NCBI GenBank assembly: GCA_030549775.1
Contig: CM060174.1
Location: 94,504,132 to 94,568,131 of the forward strand
Length of the DNA stretch: 64,000 nt
Direction of reading: 5' to 3'
Source: Tamarix chinensis
Lineage: Eukaryota; Streptophyta; Magnoliopsida; Caryophyllales; Tamaricaceae
Positions 1 to 10,743 of the stretch are shown here, piece after piece. Made by a program: the position numbers and the translations under genes. Below the pieces are notes generated by a model. That model did no database searches and was not told the DNA's origin. It worked only from the letters and a program-made list of their open reading frames with translations. The first letter of the stretch is position 1. Each line of letters opens with the position of its first letter.

Positions 1-480
1 TATGAAGAAGAGTAATTTGGGATTTGTGATAATTAAAAAGGATAAATGGCAATTAAAATAATTGAGAGGGGTAAAATGGTAATTATGATAAAGGAGAAGG
101 GCAATTTGATAATTTGTTCAACTAAAGGGGCAATTTGGTAATTTAGCCGATAAAAGGGTAAAGTGATAATTGTTTAACCAACTAAAGGGGTAAAATAGTA
201 ATCATGGTAATGAAGGAGGGTAATTTAGTAATTTATCCAACTCAAGGGCAGTTTTGTAATTATAACAAAGGAGAAGGGCGATTGGGTAATATGACCAACC
301 AAAAGGGGAATATGATAAGTATAGTAATTATGAGGGGTGAATGATGATCTAAAAAGTGTGTGGGATAATTTGGTAATCTAAATCGGACAAAGGGTAATTT
401 GGTAATTATGCAACCTTAAGGGTAATGTGGTAATTTATCAAGTAAGGAACGGATACTTAACAATTATATAAGTAAAGGGT
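1..480 (+). repeat. Imperfect ~30-bp tandem repeats
   Basis: About fifteen degenerate units carry a core like AAGGGGTAATTTGGTAATTA, separated by short variable linkers such as CCAACTA. Spacing is loose (roughly 20-32 bases). The repeats sit in the LTR-like sequence and have no coding potential. Confidence 0.6.
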
Positions 481-890
481 AATAGGTCCTTGAGATTGTG
501 GAACATTAATATGATTAAATAATGTTGATTAGCTAAGTAAGAGTATCTAATGATTAGTATGGCCTTGATGGTTTCTCTGTGACATCCTGGATAATCCTCT
601 GAATAAGAAACGATTAATGATATCGAAACGATTGAAAGTGAATAAGTATCGGATCATCGTGCTTTCTGTGATCACCTTAATTAAGACACTATTACTTAAA
701 GTGAAAGACCTCGAGATCGGGAATGGTGACTCCTTAGGGGTCGCTACCCTAAGGACGTGGTTTAGTCCACGATTATTCTGGTATTTGCTGGTGTGCCTTT
801 GTGCCCCAGCCAGGCCCTATATCTTACTCTTCCTAGCTTTACGGACCTAGTTAGGGGGTATGCATACTTATGGATTAGGTGTCCTTGTCG

Positions 891-1020
891 GTAGGGTACT
901 GAGTTAGCTTTATGCACCAGTACGACCAGGGTACCTTTGCGTCCTTGGGTTCATGGTTAAAGGGTACTGAGTAGCTGATATGCACCGGTACGACCGGTGT
1001 ACCTTTGTGTCCCGGGTTAT
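891..1020 (+). repeat. Two-copy ~66-bp direct repeat
   Basis: AGGGTACTGAGT, then a TATGCACC block, then GTACGACC and GTACCTTTG occur twice, near 894 and near 961. The second copy contains the palindromic GCACCGGTACGACCGGTG, which leads into the CCGGT-rich array that follows. Confidence 0.6.
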
Positions 1021-1137
1021 CGATCTCCCAATCGAGGCAAATAAATATGATTGATGTGCTGATTAAAGAGAGGAAATATACTATAATTGAAAGTGGAATA
1101 TTAATGAGCCGGGCCCAGTGATTTATGATATTGCGTA

Positions 1138-1566
1138 CCGGTCCACCGGTTATAATAGTGGTCCAGGAGCGTGTTGCCCTGGTATGAGATATTGAGTACC
1201 GGTCCACCGGATATAATAGTGGTCCAGGAGCGTGTTGCCCTGGTATGTGATTATGAGTACCGGTCCACCGGTTATAATAGTGGCCAGGAGCGTTGTGTCC
1301 TGGATGATGATTTTATATGTATTCCGGTCCACCGGCAATAATAGTGGGGGTCCCGAGCTCAATAAAATCAGTTATGTATGTGAATAAGATTATGGAAAAA
1401 TACTAATCACCTATAGTGGAACACCATGTGAGTCGGGGCCAGATCGGTCCACCGACAAATAATAGTGGTCAGGTGCGTTCTGCCCTGTGTGTTTATCTTC
1501 CGGTCCACCGGCAATAATAGTGGTCAGAGGCGTTCTGCCCTGAGTATATACTTTCCGGTCCACCGG
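1138..1566 (+). repeat. Seven-copy CCGGTCCACCGG array
   Basis: The near-palindrome CCGGTCCACCGG starts at 1138, 1199, 1260, 1324, 1500 and 1555, with a variant (TCGGTCCACCGA) at 1444. Each is followed by (T/A/C)ATAATAGTGG and most by a CCAGGAGCGTGTTGCCCTGG-like segment. Spacing is 61, 61, 64, 120, 56 and 55 bases. Minus-strand open frames across this array are a by-product of the repeats and not genes. Confidence 0.85.
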
Positions 1567-2251
1567 CTATAATAGTGGGGTTATCGTACTCAAATGGATA
1601 TAAAATATGATATTGATGGATTAATGACAGAATAATGGCTTAAGGCCCAAAGTATCGATCGTGACTTATAAAGTATTATGTTTGTCATTGTTATGTATGC
1701 ATCTCTCATTATTTATATGTGTGTGGCTTGCATTATGTGTCGTATGCGGGCCTATCTTTAAGTGTGGTATTAAAGGGTTACTCAGTACCGTAGTACTGAA
1801 GGGATTCCCTTTATGGGGCCCCTGCCTATTCAATGGGCAGTGCCCTTGCAGGTATTTTCAGGTGCTACTCAAATGGGTTACGGGAAGGAGAGTAAGGAAT
1901 TTTCCGGTATCATGGCTTTTTCTCTTTCTCATTTAATTTCTCGGTTTTAAATGTTAACGTTGTTAAAGTGACCACCATTGGTGGATTTTATTCCTGAAAA
2001 TGATTTGATGCGCTACTCTAATTTAAATATGTTGAAGCTTGCAATTTACTCTGATTTATGCATGTTGAATGACTTTCGAACTGTATTTCATTTTCTTAGC
2101 CTTAGCACTTGGTACTGGAACGGTATGAGTGAACCGGTCTGGTACTAAGTGTGGCGGTAATACTCCCAGAGTTCACGTTTTGTTTATCTGCTTCCGCTAT
2201 TATCTTTTAATAAAACGAAATTTTTCAGTAGTGAATTTTGGGGGTGTTACA

Positions 2252-4330
2252 ATAACCGTCATGAAAAATACACAAAAAGCCGCGAATATGTGTGTAAACT
2301 TAGGTTTTAATAACGGTTTTCATAGAACCGTTATTAAAAGTATATGTTTTTTTAGCATTTTTCTGTTTTGTTCCTGCCCACATACATAGTTGTATGTTAA
2401 AACAATTACCAAATCTGCAATCACACCATAATTTCAATCAATCTATAATTGGTATGCATGTCTCCATACACCAACTATACTTAGGAATAAAATTAGTGAG
2501 AATACCACAACTTGGTAGCTCTACACCCCAAAGTAAAGAGTTCACAGATCTAGGCTGGAAGATCGAAAGATGTTGACGAAATACAAACCTAAAAATGCAT
2601 GTAGAATATATAGATCGCTAGCTAATACCGAATGAATGAGTGCACGTGCTTGGCCCATTGGTCTCTAACTTCATCAACATTATATTGCTGGCCACGTGCA
2701 TAGTCATTGGTGAAAAACTACAACACCCATGTTTCAATTAATATACAGTTAGCCATTAGGTATGTCATGATTCATTAATAGAAAAATATGGAAAAGTAAA
2801 CATACATGGCTTGGATCTATGTTGACAAATCTATTCTGGACTATAAGATCCATTGCTCGTCTTCTTCACTTGAACCCTTAAAAACTTCAATTTCATCATC
2901 ATCATCTAAGTTCCTTTGTCTCGAAGATCTTCAATTTTGGAGGTACAATAGAGGATAAATAGATAAACAGATAAACACATAAACAATAGAGGAAAAACAA
3001 TTCTGATAAAAGTAAAAACTAAAATAAATGAAAACATGCATTACCCTACATATAAAATAATACAAAGGTAGGCAACATATATTACCACTTTAATCAAGAG
3101 GTTATATAACACCATCATACCCTAGAATATGAAAAAGGTTTTCAGGATAGTCTAAATTAAAGGTTCAATTTGTAAAAAATGCCCTAAAAATATACCCTCA
3201 AGGTTGTATCACTTGTATGTAACAAAAAAACCTCAATTTAGAGGCCAAAATGGCCTTTTTTGGGCTCCGAGATTGCCCAAACTGGCTCTGCCGCTTTTTG
3301 ATGTCGTAGATCTCGAAAAAATACCCAAAATAGCCTCCTAGATCACCTAAATCCGAGGTCCCATGAAAAAGTTATGACCCTCCAAAGTTTACAATAATAA
3401 TATCTTCTCTTTTGTTTATTACTTACTAATATGTTGAATGGTGTTAATGTTTATTTCTCTAAATATATTGTATTTCTGATCCATAGTACCCAAATTTATT
3501 TCCCAAGAGCCATTATTCAACAATAATGTTGAATCTATATTCTCCATACAAACAAATACAACAATAATATGTAAAGGTCTCGGCCAACACATGCATTTGT
3601 TAATATATAACAATAACGCAACAAATTCAACAACAAACAACAAAATTTTCAGCCAACACATTTTCAAACTACAAACCACAATCTTTCAATAACAAACAAA
3701 CGAGAGGAAGAACAAACACATACAGAAAGTGAGCTAGCTACAAACACGACGGTGAGAATGTTGAGAGAGGCAAGGGCTTCAAACACGACGGAGAGTTGGC
3801 GGTGCGAGGGTTTCCTTTACTTGAGAGGAGCCGGTGTGGTGGTGCGAGTTGGTGGTGCACGGTTTGGTGGTGCGAGGGTTTGCAAGGATAAGGAGAGCAA
3901 GAGAGGATTTAAAACCGAAACAGAAGTTTGATTTATTTCTGATATTTTGGCACGAAATAGAACTGAACGAAAATTTTTGGGGTTTTAGAACTGAAGGAGA
4001 AGTTTGATTTTGGGGTTTTAATAACGGTTCCTGAGAGAACCGTTATTAAAACATCTTTTAATAACGGTTCTTCTAGGAACCGTCATTAAAAGCTTCTGAC
4101 TTTTGACAACGGTTCTTATATGAACCGTTATTAAATCCTCTTTTAATAACGGTTTACATAAAACCGTTAATAAAACATTCGTCCAAATTTTAACGTTGCC
4201 TTTTTAATAACGGTTTTTAACTAGAACCGTTATCAAAACTCTCCCGCCCATTAATTTTCACGCGTTTGACAACGGTTTTCGAACTACCGTTATTAATGTC
4301 CCGTTATTATTTCTCGTTTTCGTAGTAGTG
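2252..4330 (+). mobile_element. CACTA-like element, 5' end lost
   Basis: The right end reads CGAGAAATAATAACGGGAC on the minus strand after CACTACTACGAAAA, so the plus strand terminates in CGTAGTAGTG at 4330, a CACTA-type terminus. Six hairpins of the form TTAATAACGGTT...AACCGTTATTAA fill 4016-4295 and another lies at 2304-2339, matching the subterminal repeat design of En/Spm elements. No left CACTA terminus is found; the sequence joins the end of the first LTR at 2251. The interior (2380-3950) has no convincing transposase, so it is non-autonomous or gutted. The superfamily call is inference from the terminus and the hairpins. Confidence 0.55.
4016..4295. repeat. Six subterminal hairpins
   Basis: Inverted pairs of TTTTAATAACGGTT and AACCGTTATTAAAA-type arms occur at about 4016-4051, 4057-4090, 4101-4134, 4141-4175, 4202-4236 and 4265-4295. 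Each stem is 13-16 bases with a 5-9 base loop. A seventh lies at 2304-2339 near the other side of the element. Confidence 0.8.
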
Positions 4331-4460
4331 AATGGTAGAAGTGTATCAGTCTGGTACTAAGTGTGGCGGTAACGCCCCAAGTTTACGGTTTTATCTTTCG
4401 CTTCCGCTAAACTTTTTAATTTAAACGAAAATTTTCAGTAGTAAATTTGGGGACGTTACA
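4331..4460 (+). mobile_element. LTR 3'-end fragment (second copy)
   Basis: About 130 bases parallel the end of the first LTR at 2121-2251: TCTGGTACTAAGTGTGGCGG, then a CCAAGTTTACGG segment, ending GGGGACGTTACA. It abuts the CACTA-type terminus at 4330, so the CACTA-like element probably inserted into this LTR and its own left part was later lost. Confidence 0.6.
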
Positions 4461-5836
4461 ATTATATTCCTTCTTTTATCTATTTAATATGGATACATTA
4501 TTATACTGATGTAAATTTTTATTGTTGGTTAAGGAAGAATAATCTTCCCTTTCGACTCACGGGACAATCGCTCACTAGTCACTCGCTGTCCGCTCTTTCC
4601 TCGCTCCTCCCGACGAAAATGGAGTCTATCTCCGTCTGAAACCCATCTTACAATTGCGACAAGCACGACAAATTCCTATTGAAGCAAATATTAGTGGCAG
4701 TCAAGGACAACCCCTATCTAATTTGCTTATGCCGTGTGGATGAATGACGAGCCACCGTGATCGCCACCTGTTTATATACTTACTTTCTCTGTTACCTTCT
4801 CAAATGGAGCCATTACAAGCCAAAATGCCCTCTTTGTAACGTATATTTTCGCTCCTACTTCTCGAGCACCAACTCCTCTTCTAGAACTTTCCGGAAATGA
4901 TATTTACCGCCACTGGTTTGCGACTCCTCCCAGCTCATTGCTATAGCCTCTGGTGCGAAGGATGGAAGTTATCGTGCGATCCAAAGGGTAATTCGGACAA
5001 CAAGCGAAGAGTGGAATAGAGAGAATCGACGATCAAGGCCGTTGCCGCACCGTCGGTTGTTTGGGTGTGCCAGATCTGTGGATGCTAGTGTTATTGTTGA
5101 AAGAGCTATTCGGTGGCGTGCTAGCATATATGAGCGGCGTCTGCAAGCTATTCCGCTTCAATCTAGGAGTTCCCATAGGCTGAATATGGTTACGACTAAT
5201 GACGAGAAAGAGATAATCCTTGTGATAACAGAACCGTGGATCCGACGTGAGTTGTATCCTATTCTTCGGGACCCAGATCCCACTATTATTGTTCATGTGG
5301 CTAATCACCTGCTTATCTCATGCATTGAGGGCAAAGTAAGAGTATCTTCAGGACATCCTAATGCTAATGCTAACTTCCTTACTCCATCAGAACAGTTTCT
5401 GGGTGAGAGAACCAACACATTCTGGCATGAACTTAGATGTTTCATAGATAGTGGATTGAATATGGAGACCTACGATGAGGTGGCCGAATATGTTGGGTGT
5501 ATAGTATAGAAATATAATAAAATACCAGAAATAATTTATCCGAGCCCACCGAATTCACGATGTGTCCTTAAGACGATTTTGCTCCCTCACACGGTGCTCA
5601 AGGTTGTGAACAATCGTCTTCCAGGATAGAATGGATTTTCGTTCCTATTAGATGTAGCACTTTAATCTAATCGGATTCCAGCGAACGCAACGTTATGCTT
5701 GTACTCAACTAGGAATATAAGAATCGAAAAAGTAGAGAGAGAGAACTATTAGAATTTCCGAAAAAAAATCTGAATTTCCGAATTTATTTTTCCGGTTGAT
5801 GGTGGGGGCTATTTATAGAGTTAATGAAGTCTCTTT

Positions 5837-6034
5837 GAAAAGACACCAAGTCAACAATCATGACTCTTCAAATTAATTCAAATGAAAAGACACCAAGTCA
5901 ACAATCATGACTCTTCAAATTAATTCAAATGAAAAGACACCAAGTCAACAATCATGACTTTTCAAATTAATTAAAATGAAAAGGCACCAAGTCAACAAAC
6001 ATGACTTTTCAAATTAATTCAAATTAATTCAAAT
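5837..6034 (+). repeat. 47-bp tandem repeat, four copies
   Basis: Units start at 5837, 5884, 5931 and 5978 with GAAAAGACACCAAGTCAACA and end in TTAATTCAAAT. The last unit is extended by an extra TTAATTCAAA. The array lies in the solo LTR. Confidence 0.95.
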
Positions 6035-6042
6035 GAAACCCT

Positions 6043-6045
<3 letters not shown>

Positions 6046-6095
<50 letters not shown>
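6046..6095. repeat. (TA)n microsatellite
   Basis: An uninterrupted TA run of about 25 units near the right end of the solo LTR. It is a likely length-variable site. Confidence 0.95.
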
Positions 6096-6097
<2 letters not shown>

Positions 6098-6192
6098 CAA
6101 TCTATTTAACAGAATATACACAAGCTGCTTGATTGCTTAAAAGACGTAGCAGCGGTAGGGGCAGGACAAGCAGTGACAATCGCCCTCACTGA

Positions 6193-6762
6193 TGTATTTA
6201 GAAAGAACTTAACCTTCTTGCAGGCCATCAGACTATGCTTCATGTAGCAACAGTTATCTCCTACGCATGCTTCTGTGTATTGCTTCTCGGTGACGGATGC
6301 CTTATTATTATTATTATTATATTATTTATATTTTGAATTGGCTTGGTGCTTTTGAGATTTGAGTGTTTGGATGCTATCGGAAATTGCACCTGTTAGTTGG
6401 TTATCTGGTTATCTCACTAGTGTGGAAAATAAATTTTTTTTGGTCAATATTGTTTCTCTTTACTAAATGATTAGAATTTATTGTATTAATTTGTTCTTGT
6501 AAATCGCATACCAATAACAAAGGCCTTAAATATATATGATCTTTTATGGTAAACATGGTTCCCTAATATGAGCTTCATTTGGTGTGTCCCCCAAGATGAA
6601 AACTATTTGATGAATGGGCTAAGGTAATTTCTTATTTCCTTTGTTAATTTTATATTCACATTTTGCTCAATTTTCTTTCTCTTATATTTGGATATCGATC
6701 TGTCTTTGTTTTTTCTATTATTGTATATGGATATATCATATGCTTTTATTTTAATCATTGTA
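6193..6762. other. A+T-rich intergenic DNA
   Basis: No gene is supported here. It holds a short TTA microsatellite near 6302-6325. A possible small exon (VWCVPQDENYLMNGLR frame, ending at the donor-like AAGGTAATTT near 6621) could belong to the following pseudogene, with acceptor-like sequence near 6760. Confidence 0.4.
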
Positions 6763-7336
6763 GAGTCATAGGGATGCATCGGGGTTGTACATGAAGTCAT
6801 TTCCTTTGTTTGATGATCTTGAATATATTTTTGCTAAAGATAAGGCTGTTGGTGCTAATGCTGCTACTGCTGCTGATAGAGTTGAACTTGATATGTCGCA
6901 TGACTCTATCCTAGAAGCCATTCAAGAAAATGCTCATATGATACATGAGGATGATGAAAATGTTGACAATGTATTAGCTCAAGCATCTGACACTAGGGGC
7001 AAGTGAAAGAGATCAAGTGCAATCGTTGGTAGTTCAAATAAATCTATAGCTAATAAGGAAGTGGAATCGGTGTATAGTATCATAAGAGAAACTATGAAGC
7101 AAATATCTACCGATAACAAGAAGCAATTTACGGAGTTGATGACTATGTTGGATAAAAGCCCGGGGTCTTACAAAGATGGGTTGTATGAATAATTATTAGC
7201 AGTCCATGACATATCTAGAATGGAAGTAATAGAATTCATGAAAAAAATGAATAAAGAAGATGTGTGTAATTTTTATCGATATAAGGGTGGAGATGAGATA
7301 TATGATTATCTTAGGATGTTATGGGATGAATTTTAG
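6763..7336 (+). pseudogene. Myb/SANT-like domain protein fragment
   Basis: The frame carries FPLFDDLEYIFAKDKAVGAN, the hallmark end of plant Myb/SANT-like (Myb_DNA-bind_3) proteins, a family linked to PIF/Harbinger transposases and to single-copy host genes. It then runs through an acidic linker (HEDDENVDNVL) into a helical C-terminal part ending in DYLRMLWDEF and a natural stop at 7334-7336. In-frame stops at 7004-7006 and near 7189 break it. The N-terminal DNA-binding half is missing or lies beyond an unclear intron. Non-functional. Confidence 0.6.
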
Positions 7337-8724
7337 GTGATGAAAATGCTTTCATTGTGTATTAGATGGATTGAAGTAATAGGTTTTTTTAGATGAAGTT
7401 TTTTTTATTAGAGTGATGTTATTGGATATTTAGTATGTGAATTTATTTTAAATGTCGTGTTTTAAATATTGTTGCGATATATCTTTATTAGTTTCTTTCA
7501 TAGATTTTTTTAGTTATTGTAATATGTTATTTTGATTTATAAAAATTAAATTAAAAATGTAATATATTAAATTTTAATTTATATAATAAATAATTGATCA
7601 TATCTAATAAAAAAATATTATTGATTTTTTATGCGAATGAAGTTAAATAAAATAATATTCTAATATAAGTTATTCCTCTCAAACCAAACATAAGAAAAAT
7701 ATTCCCTTGAATAGTTTACTCTTACATACAAAACAAGAAAGATGGATAAATTTTCTCCTTTAATTATTATCCCCTTAATCATTTCTCCTTAATCCATTTC
7801 CCTCATCCCAAGCATATCCTCAATCTTTCCTTGTTTCTTTTTAATAATTATTCATATTTAAATACAAGAGTGTTTAACTACGAATCGAATATTATGTTAA
7901 AAGCTTCAATTAGAAAACAAATAATTCATCGGATAATTAAACTTTGTCATAAATAAAAAATAAAGAAACATAAATATAATGTAAAGTAACCTAATCTAAT
8001 AATTTAATTCACTTATTAAATTATATTATATTTAATCAATAATTTTAAAATTTGAATGATCACAACGCACACGCACGTACTCTTCGTCGTATCATTAATA
8101 TTCAGGAATCTTTACCTACTCAAATACCACCCCTTCCTCCTCCCCCACTTTAAGCGATCAGCAACAGTGAATGCAAAACCTTGGCTGCATGGAAGAAAAA
8201 GAATAATAATATGGCTTTCGAGGAAGTTCACCTATATATTTGATGCTAAGCCTTTTACAAATTTAGCACTGTTTATGCTGTCCTTAATACGACCATTGCA
8301 TTGGTCACATTATTGAGGACTATAATTTGCCACATTCTTGTTTTTTAGTCGAACGTAGAGTAATTGAATAAGATTGAAAAAGACACTCAGGTATATGGAT
8401 GTGTAACATTGTAAATCAAAATGGGACACAACTTATGATTTTCTATACATGCGGGTAAATATGTTATCTGGAGTTTTTTCCTCCAAGTGGTATGCTTTCT
8501 GCAAATGCAGACTTGGTTCTCTGTTGGGACTCCTCAAAGTTGATCCTGCAATCACAGGAGCTATCCTTCTTGTTACTTACTCATGAAAAATTACCATGTA
8601 CGTTTAAGTTCAAAAAGTTCAGTCGATGTGAAGGATAGACAGTGATTTATTTAGGATGGTTACCATGTTCGTGTAAGAAAGGTGATATTTGTGTTGATTC
8701 TATCTGATTGTTACATATTCCCAG
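7337..8724. other. Intergenic, no supported gene
   Basis: 7340-8050 is very A+T-rich with no long frame. 8056-8316 is open but has no recognisable protein features. 8640-8724 looks like intron, ending in TTCCCAG at 8718-8724 ahead of the next exon. Confidence 0.5.
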
Positions 8725-9155
8725 GTGAATCTCTTCTGAAAAAGTGGCACAAGCAGCACTATCGTATTAAATGCTGGAAATGGGGATTGCATACTACAGC
8801 TGAGCCCTAGTATATCCACAGGAAATATTTTCCAGTGGCTACCTTCGTACGCTGAGATGATGACCCCCATGTACGGTGCTTATTTCTTGTTCGCAGTAAC
8901 GCTAATAGCCGGAGGAATATGGGCTTGCTGTAAGTTTGGGAAAAGGAGACGGTACGGTGAAATCCCGTATCAAGAACTTGAAATGGGTAATGAAGAATCG
9001 GTTGTTAATATGGAGTCACCAAATGGATGGGATGATGACTGGGACGAAGAAAACGCGATTAAATCACCCAGCGCACGTCATGCTGGTAGCATTTCTGCAA
9101 TGGCCTAACTTCTAGGTCTGTTAATAGAGATGGTTGGGAAGACTGGGATGAATGA
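8725..9155 (+). pseudogene. DUF7356-type membrane protein, last exon, frameshifted
   Basis: The frame from 8743 reads LQLSPSISTGNIFQWLPSYA, a membrane segment (YGAYFLFAVTLIAGGIWACC at about 8875-8933), then KFGKRRRYGEIPYQELEMG and an acidic GWDDDWDEENAIKSP tail. This is the C-terminal exon of a plant-specific single-pass protein family that I associate with DUF7356. The extracellular part would be in upstream exons, which are absent. The frame ends early at 9106-9108 (after SISAMA), but one base added after GCA near 9100 would restore NGLTSRSVNRDGWEDWDE and a stop at 9153-9155, the expected family ending. If the exon begins at the AG of 8724, a TGA at 8737 is also in frame. It is therefore a truncated gene fragment. 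Confidence 0.65.
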
Positions 9156-9553
9156 TTAGGTTTTGGTATTTCATCAGTGGAACCATTGTCATTACAGAAT
9201 GTATTTTGGGGTCACACAGAAATTTTGGCATAAACCTTTTCTTACTCTTTTGATCTGTTAGACTGTCGCTATGTTGAGAGCAGCTTTTGGCAGTTGTGTA
9301 TTGTCGGAAAGATTAACCGGGGGGGGGGGGTGGTTACGCAGGGCTTACAATTGCCATCACCAGAAAGGCAGCCCAGCGCGAAGTTTTGTCACTTGCGGAG
9401 GAGAAACCGGAGAAACATGCACACGCAATGCTGGATTATATTAGTTACAGAACCGATACCAAAGTGCTCAAGGTCAAAATTGGTTAACGTAAGCGGACAA
9501 AAATGTCGGCCAAACTTTTATGCTCTTTGACTTCAGGTTCTGCAGATAAAAAG
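9156..9553 (+). pseudogene. Unrecognised coding-like remnant
   Basis: From 9332 to 9487 the plus strand reads a low-gap frame containing GLTIAITRKAAQREVLSLAE, then EKPEKHAHAMLDYI and YRTDTKVLKVKIG before TAA. The composition is protein-like (amphipathic, Lys/Glu-rich), but I do not recognise the family. A run of eleven or so G precedes it at about 9320-9330, possibly an error-prone or slippage site. It could be an exon captured with its neighbours. Confidence 0.3.
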
Positions 9554-10260
9554 ATGGGTTGTGTCAATGGAGTTCTTCACCTGTTTGATCGCCTACGTCA
9601 CAAGCTGCTTCCTCCCGGTAACATAGTACTACCATTTCCTTTTTACTTAGTCAAACAGTAACATTAGCCCATCAACTTGAATTCCTTAATTTGCTATGAG
9701 AAGTTTGGAGATTCTAAACATCAAATTCTACAAACAAGCAGCTGAACATGTATATACATATAGCTATAGAATGAATGTGTTTTGATGATGAAATTGAGAA
9801 GAAGAAAAATTAGATTAGAATACATGATTATGATTTTCAAACAATATTTTCCAAACAGGGTATGATTAAATAATAATTAAAGCAAATAATTCAGCTTCTA
9901 TTTTTTTTATACCCAATTGTAATGTATACAACATATTTTGGCTCTTTATTTGGGTGGGTCTTCAAACCAAGGCTAACATGACAGGTTTTTTGCACCAGGT
10001 CACAACAATAACAATGAAACATATAAGGAGAAGAGTTTAGTAGTCTCAAGCTCTTCTGCGTTGCCATTGGGATGTGTCAATGGAGTTCTTCGCCTGTTTG
10101 ATCGCCTAAGTATATATTTTAGCCATAATCACAAGATGCTTCAGAAAGAGATGGGATGTCTCAAATCGCCTACGTAAGTATGCCAGCCGTAATTACAGGC
10201 TGCTTTTAGAAAAGCTGGAATGTCCTGATAGAGTTATTTGCCTCTTTGATCACCTACGTA
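9554..10260 (+). repeat. Four copies of an exon-like GCVNGVLxLFDRL motif
   Basis: A short coding-like motif appears at 9554-9610 (MGCVNGVLHLFDRLRHKLLP), about 10071-10110 (GCVNGVLRLFDRLS), about 10151-10180 (shortened) and about 10215-10260 (ECPDRVICLFDHLR). Copies are followed by a repeated CATAATTACAGGCTGCTT-type linker. The motif resembles the N-terminal GCxxGxxxxFD signature of plant DUF3741/DUF4378 (TON1-recruiting-motif) proteins, but no DUF4378 domain is found, so this is a weak homology call. Confidence 0.5.
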
Positions 10261-10743
10261 TGTATCTCAGCCATAATTACAGGCTGCTTCCTCCTCATAA
10301 CGTAGTACTACCATTTTTATTTTATTTTTACTTAGTCAAATAATACCAATAGTTCATCAACTTGAATTCCGTAATTTTGTTATTAGAGATTCATATTTGA
10401 AATGTCATTCTGCAAGCAAGCATATAAACATCTACATATATATAGCTATAGAAGGAATGTGTTTCGACGATGAATTGGGAAAAAATAAATAAATAAAAAG
10501 ACTAGAACATATGATTATTATTTTCCAAACAGAGTATAGATACTAATTACAACAAACAATTCACCGCCCCCCGCCCCCATAGACAATAGTAATGTATACA
10601 GCATATTTTGGCCCTCTGTTTGGGTCGGTCTTCAAATCAAGCCTAGCATGTCAGGTTTTTTGAACCAAATCACAGCAACAACAATGAAACGTTACAGGAG
10701 GAGAAGAGTTCAGAGGTCTCAAGCTCTTCTGCATTGTCATTGG
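9604..10743 (+). repeat. Tandem duplication, ~465-bp units ~675 bp apart
   Basis: Unit A (9604-10070) and unit B (10283-10743) align along their whole length with an offset of 673-679 bases: both start GCTGCTTCCTCC, share ATATAGCTATAGAA and ATATTTTGGC landmarks, and end CTCTTCTGC followed by CATTGG. Many substitutions and small indels indicate an old duplication. The intervening 212 bases hold extra copies of the exon-like motif. Confidence 0.85.

Larger units (their letters stand above)
1..2251 (+). mobile_element. Gypsy-type long LTR, 3' end preserved
   Basis: This looks like the body and right end of a long LTR of a Ty3/gypsy element, possibly Tekay/Del-like. The right end reads GGGGGTGTTACA at 2240-2251, and the preceding ~140 bases (TCTGGTACTAAGTGTGGCGG through the terminal GTTACA) recur at 4331-4460 and, more diverged, at 58500-58648. 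The block GGTTACTCAGTACCGTAGTA near 1778 is also matched near 58201. Three families of internal tandem repeat lie inside. No PBS follows position 2251 and no coding region is attached, so it is a fragment or solo LTR whose left end lies outside the window. Family assignment is inference; the shared termini are directly visible. Confidence 0.6.
5491..6111 (+). mobile_element. Solo LTR, 621 bp, TSD GAATA
   Basis: The element starts TGTTGGGTG and ends CTATTTAACA, with inverted TGTT/AACA termini. It is flanked by perfect 5-bp duplications GAATA at 5486-5490 and 6112-6116. Removing it restores the reading frame of the surrounding RING pseudogene, which independently confirms the boundaries. It contains a 47-bp tandem repeat and a long TA microsatellite, and no internal coding region, so it arose by LTR-LTR recombination. 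Confidence 0.9.
4619..6192 (+). pseudogene. Topors-like RING E3 ligase pseudogene
   Basis: The reading frame from the ATG at 4619 resembles plant Topors-like RING proteins. A degenerate RING reads ICLCRVDE, stop, then VIATCLYTYFLC and KPKCPLCN (about 4715-4855): the zinc-binding His is replaced by Tyr and one Cys by Phe. The downstream open stretch 5042-5485 retains RWRASIYERRLQAIPL and the ILRDPDPTIIVHVANHL segment typical of the family's central domain. A solo LTR interrupts it at 5491. If the LTR and one target duplication are ignored, the frame resumes at 6117 and ends in a basic Arg/Ser/Gly tail with stop at 6190-6192. Several internal stops and the destroyed RING make it non-functional. 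No introns are visible, which fits a processed copy or an intronless gene. The family call is from memory of conserved motifs. Confidence 0.7.

Noticed and set aside
875..1362. Overlapping minus-strand open frames of 110 and 70 codons
   Set aside because: They lie across the CCGGTCCACCGG tandem array and their repeated peptides come from the repeat; no domain.
5491..6111. Continuation of the RING gene through this interval
   Set aside because: TG...CA ends and perfect GAATA duplications show it is an inserted LTR; the frame resumes after it.
9554..10260. CRISPR-like repeat-spacer pattern
   Set aside because: Irregular spacing, plant intron-like context and diverged repeats; not a prokaryotic genome.
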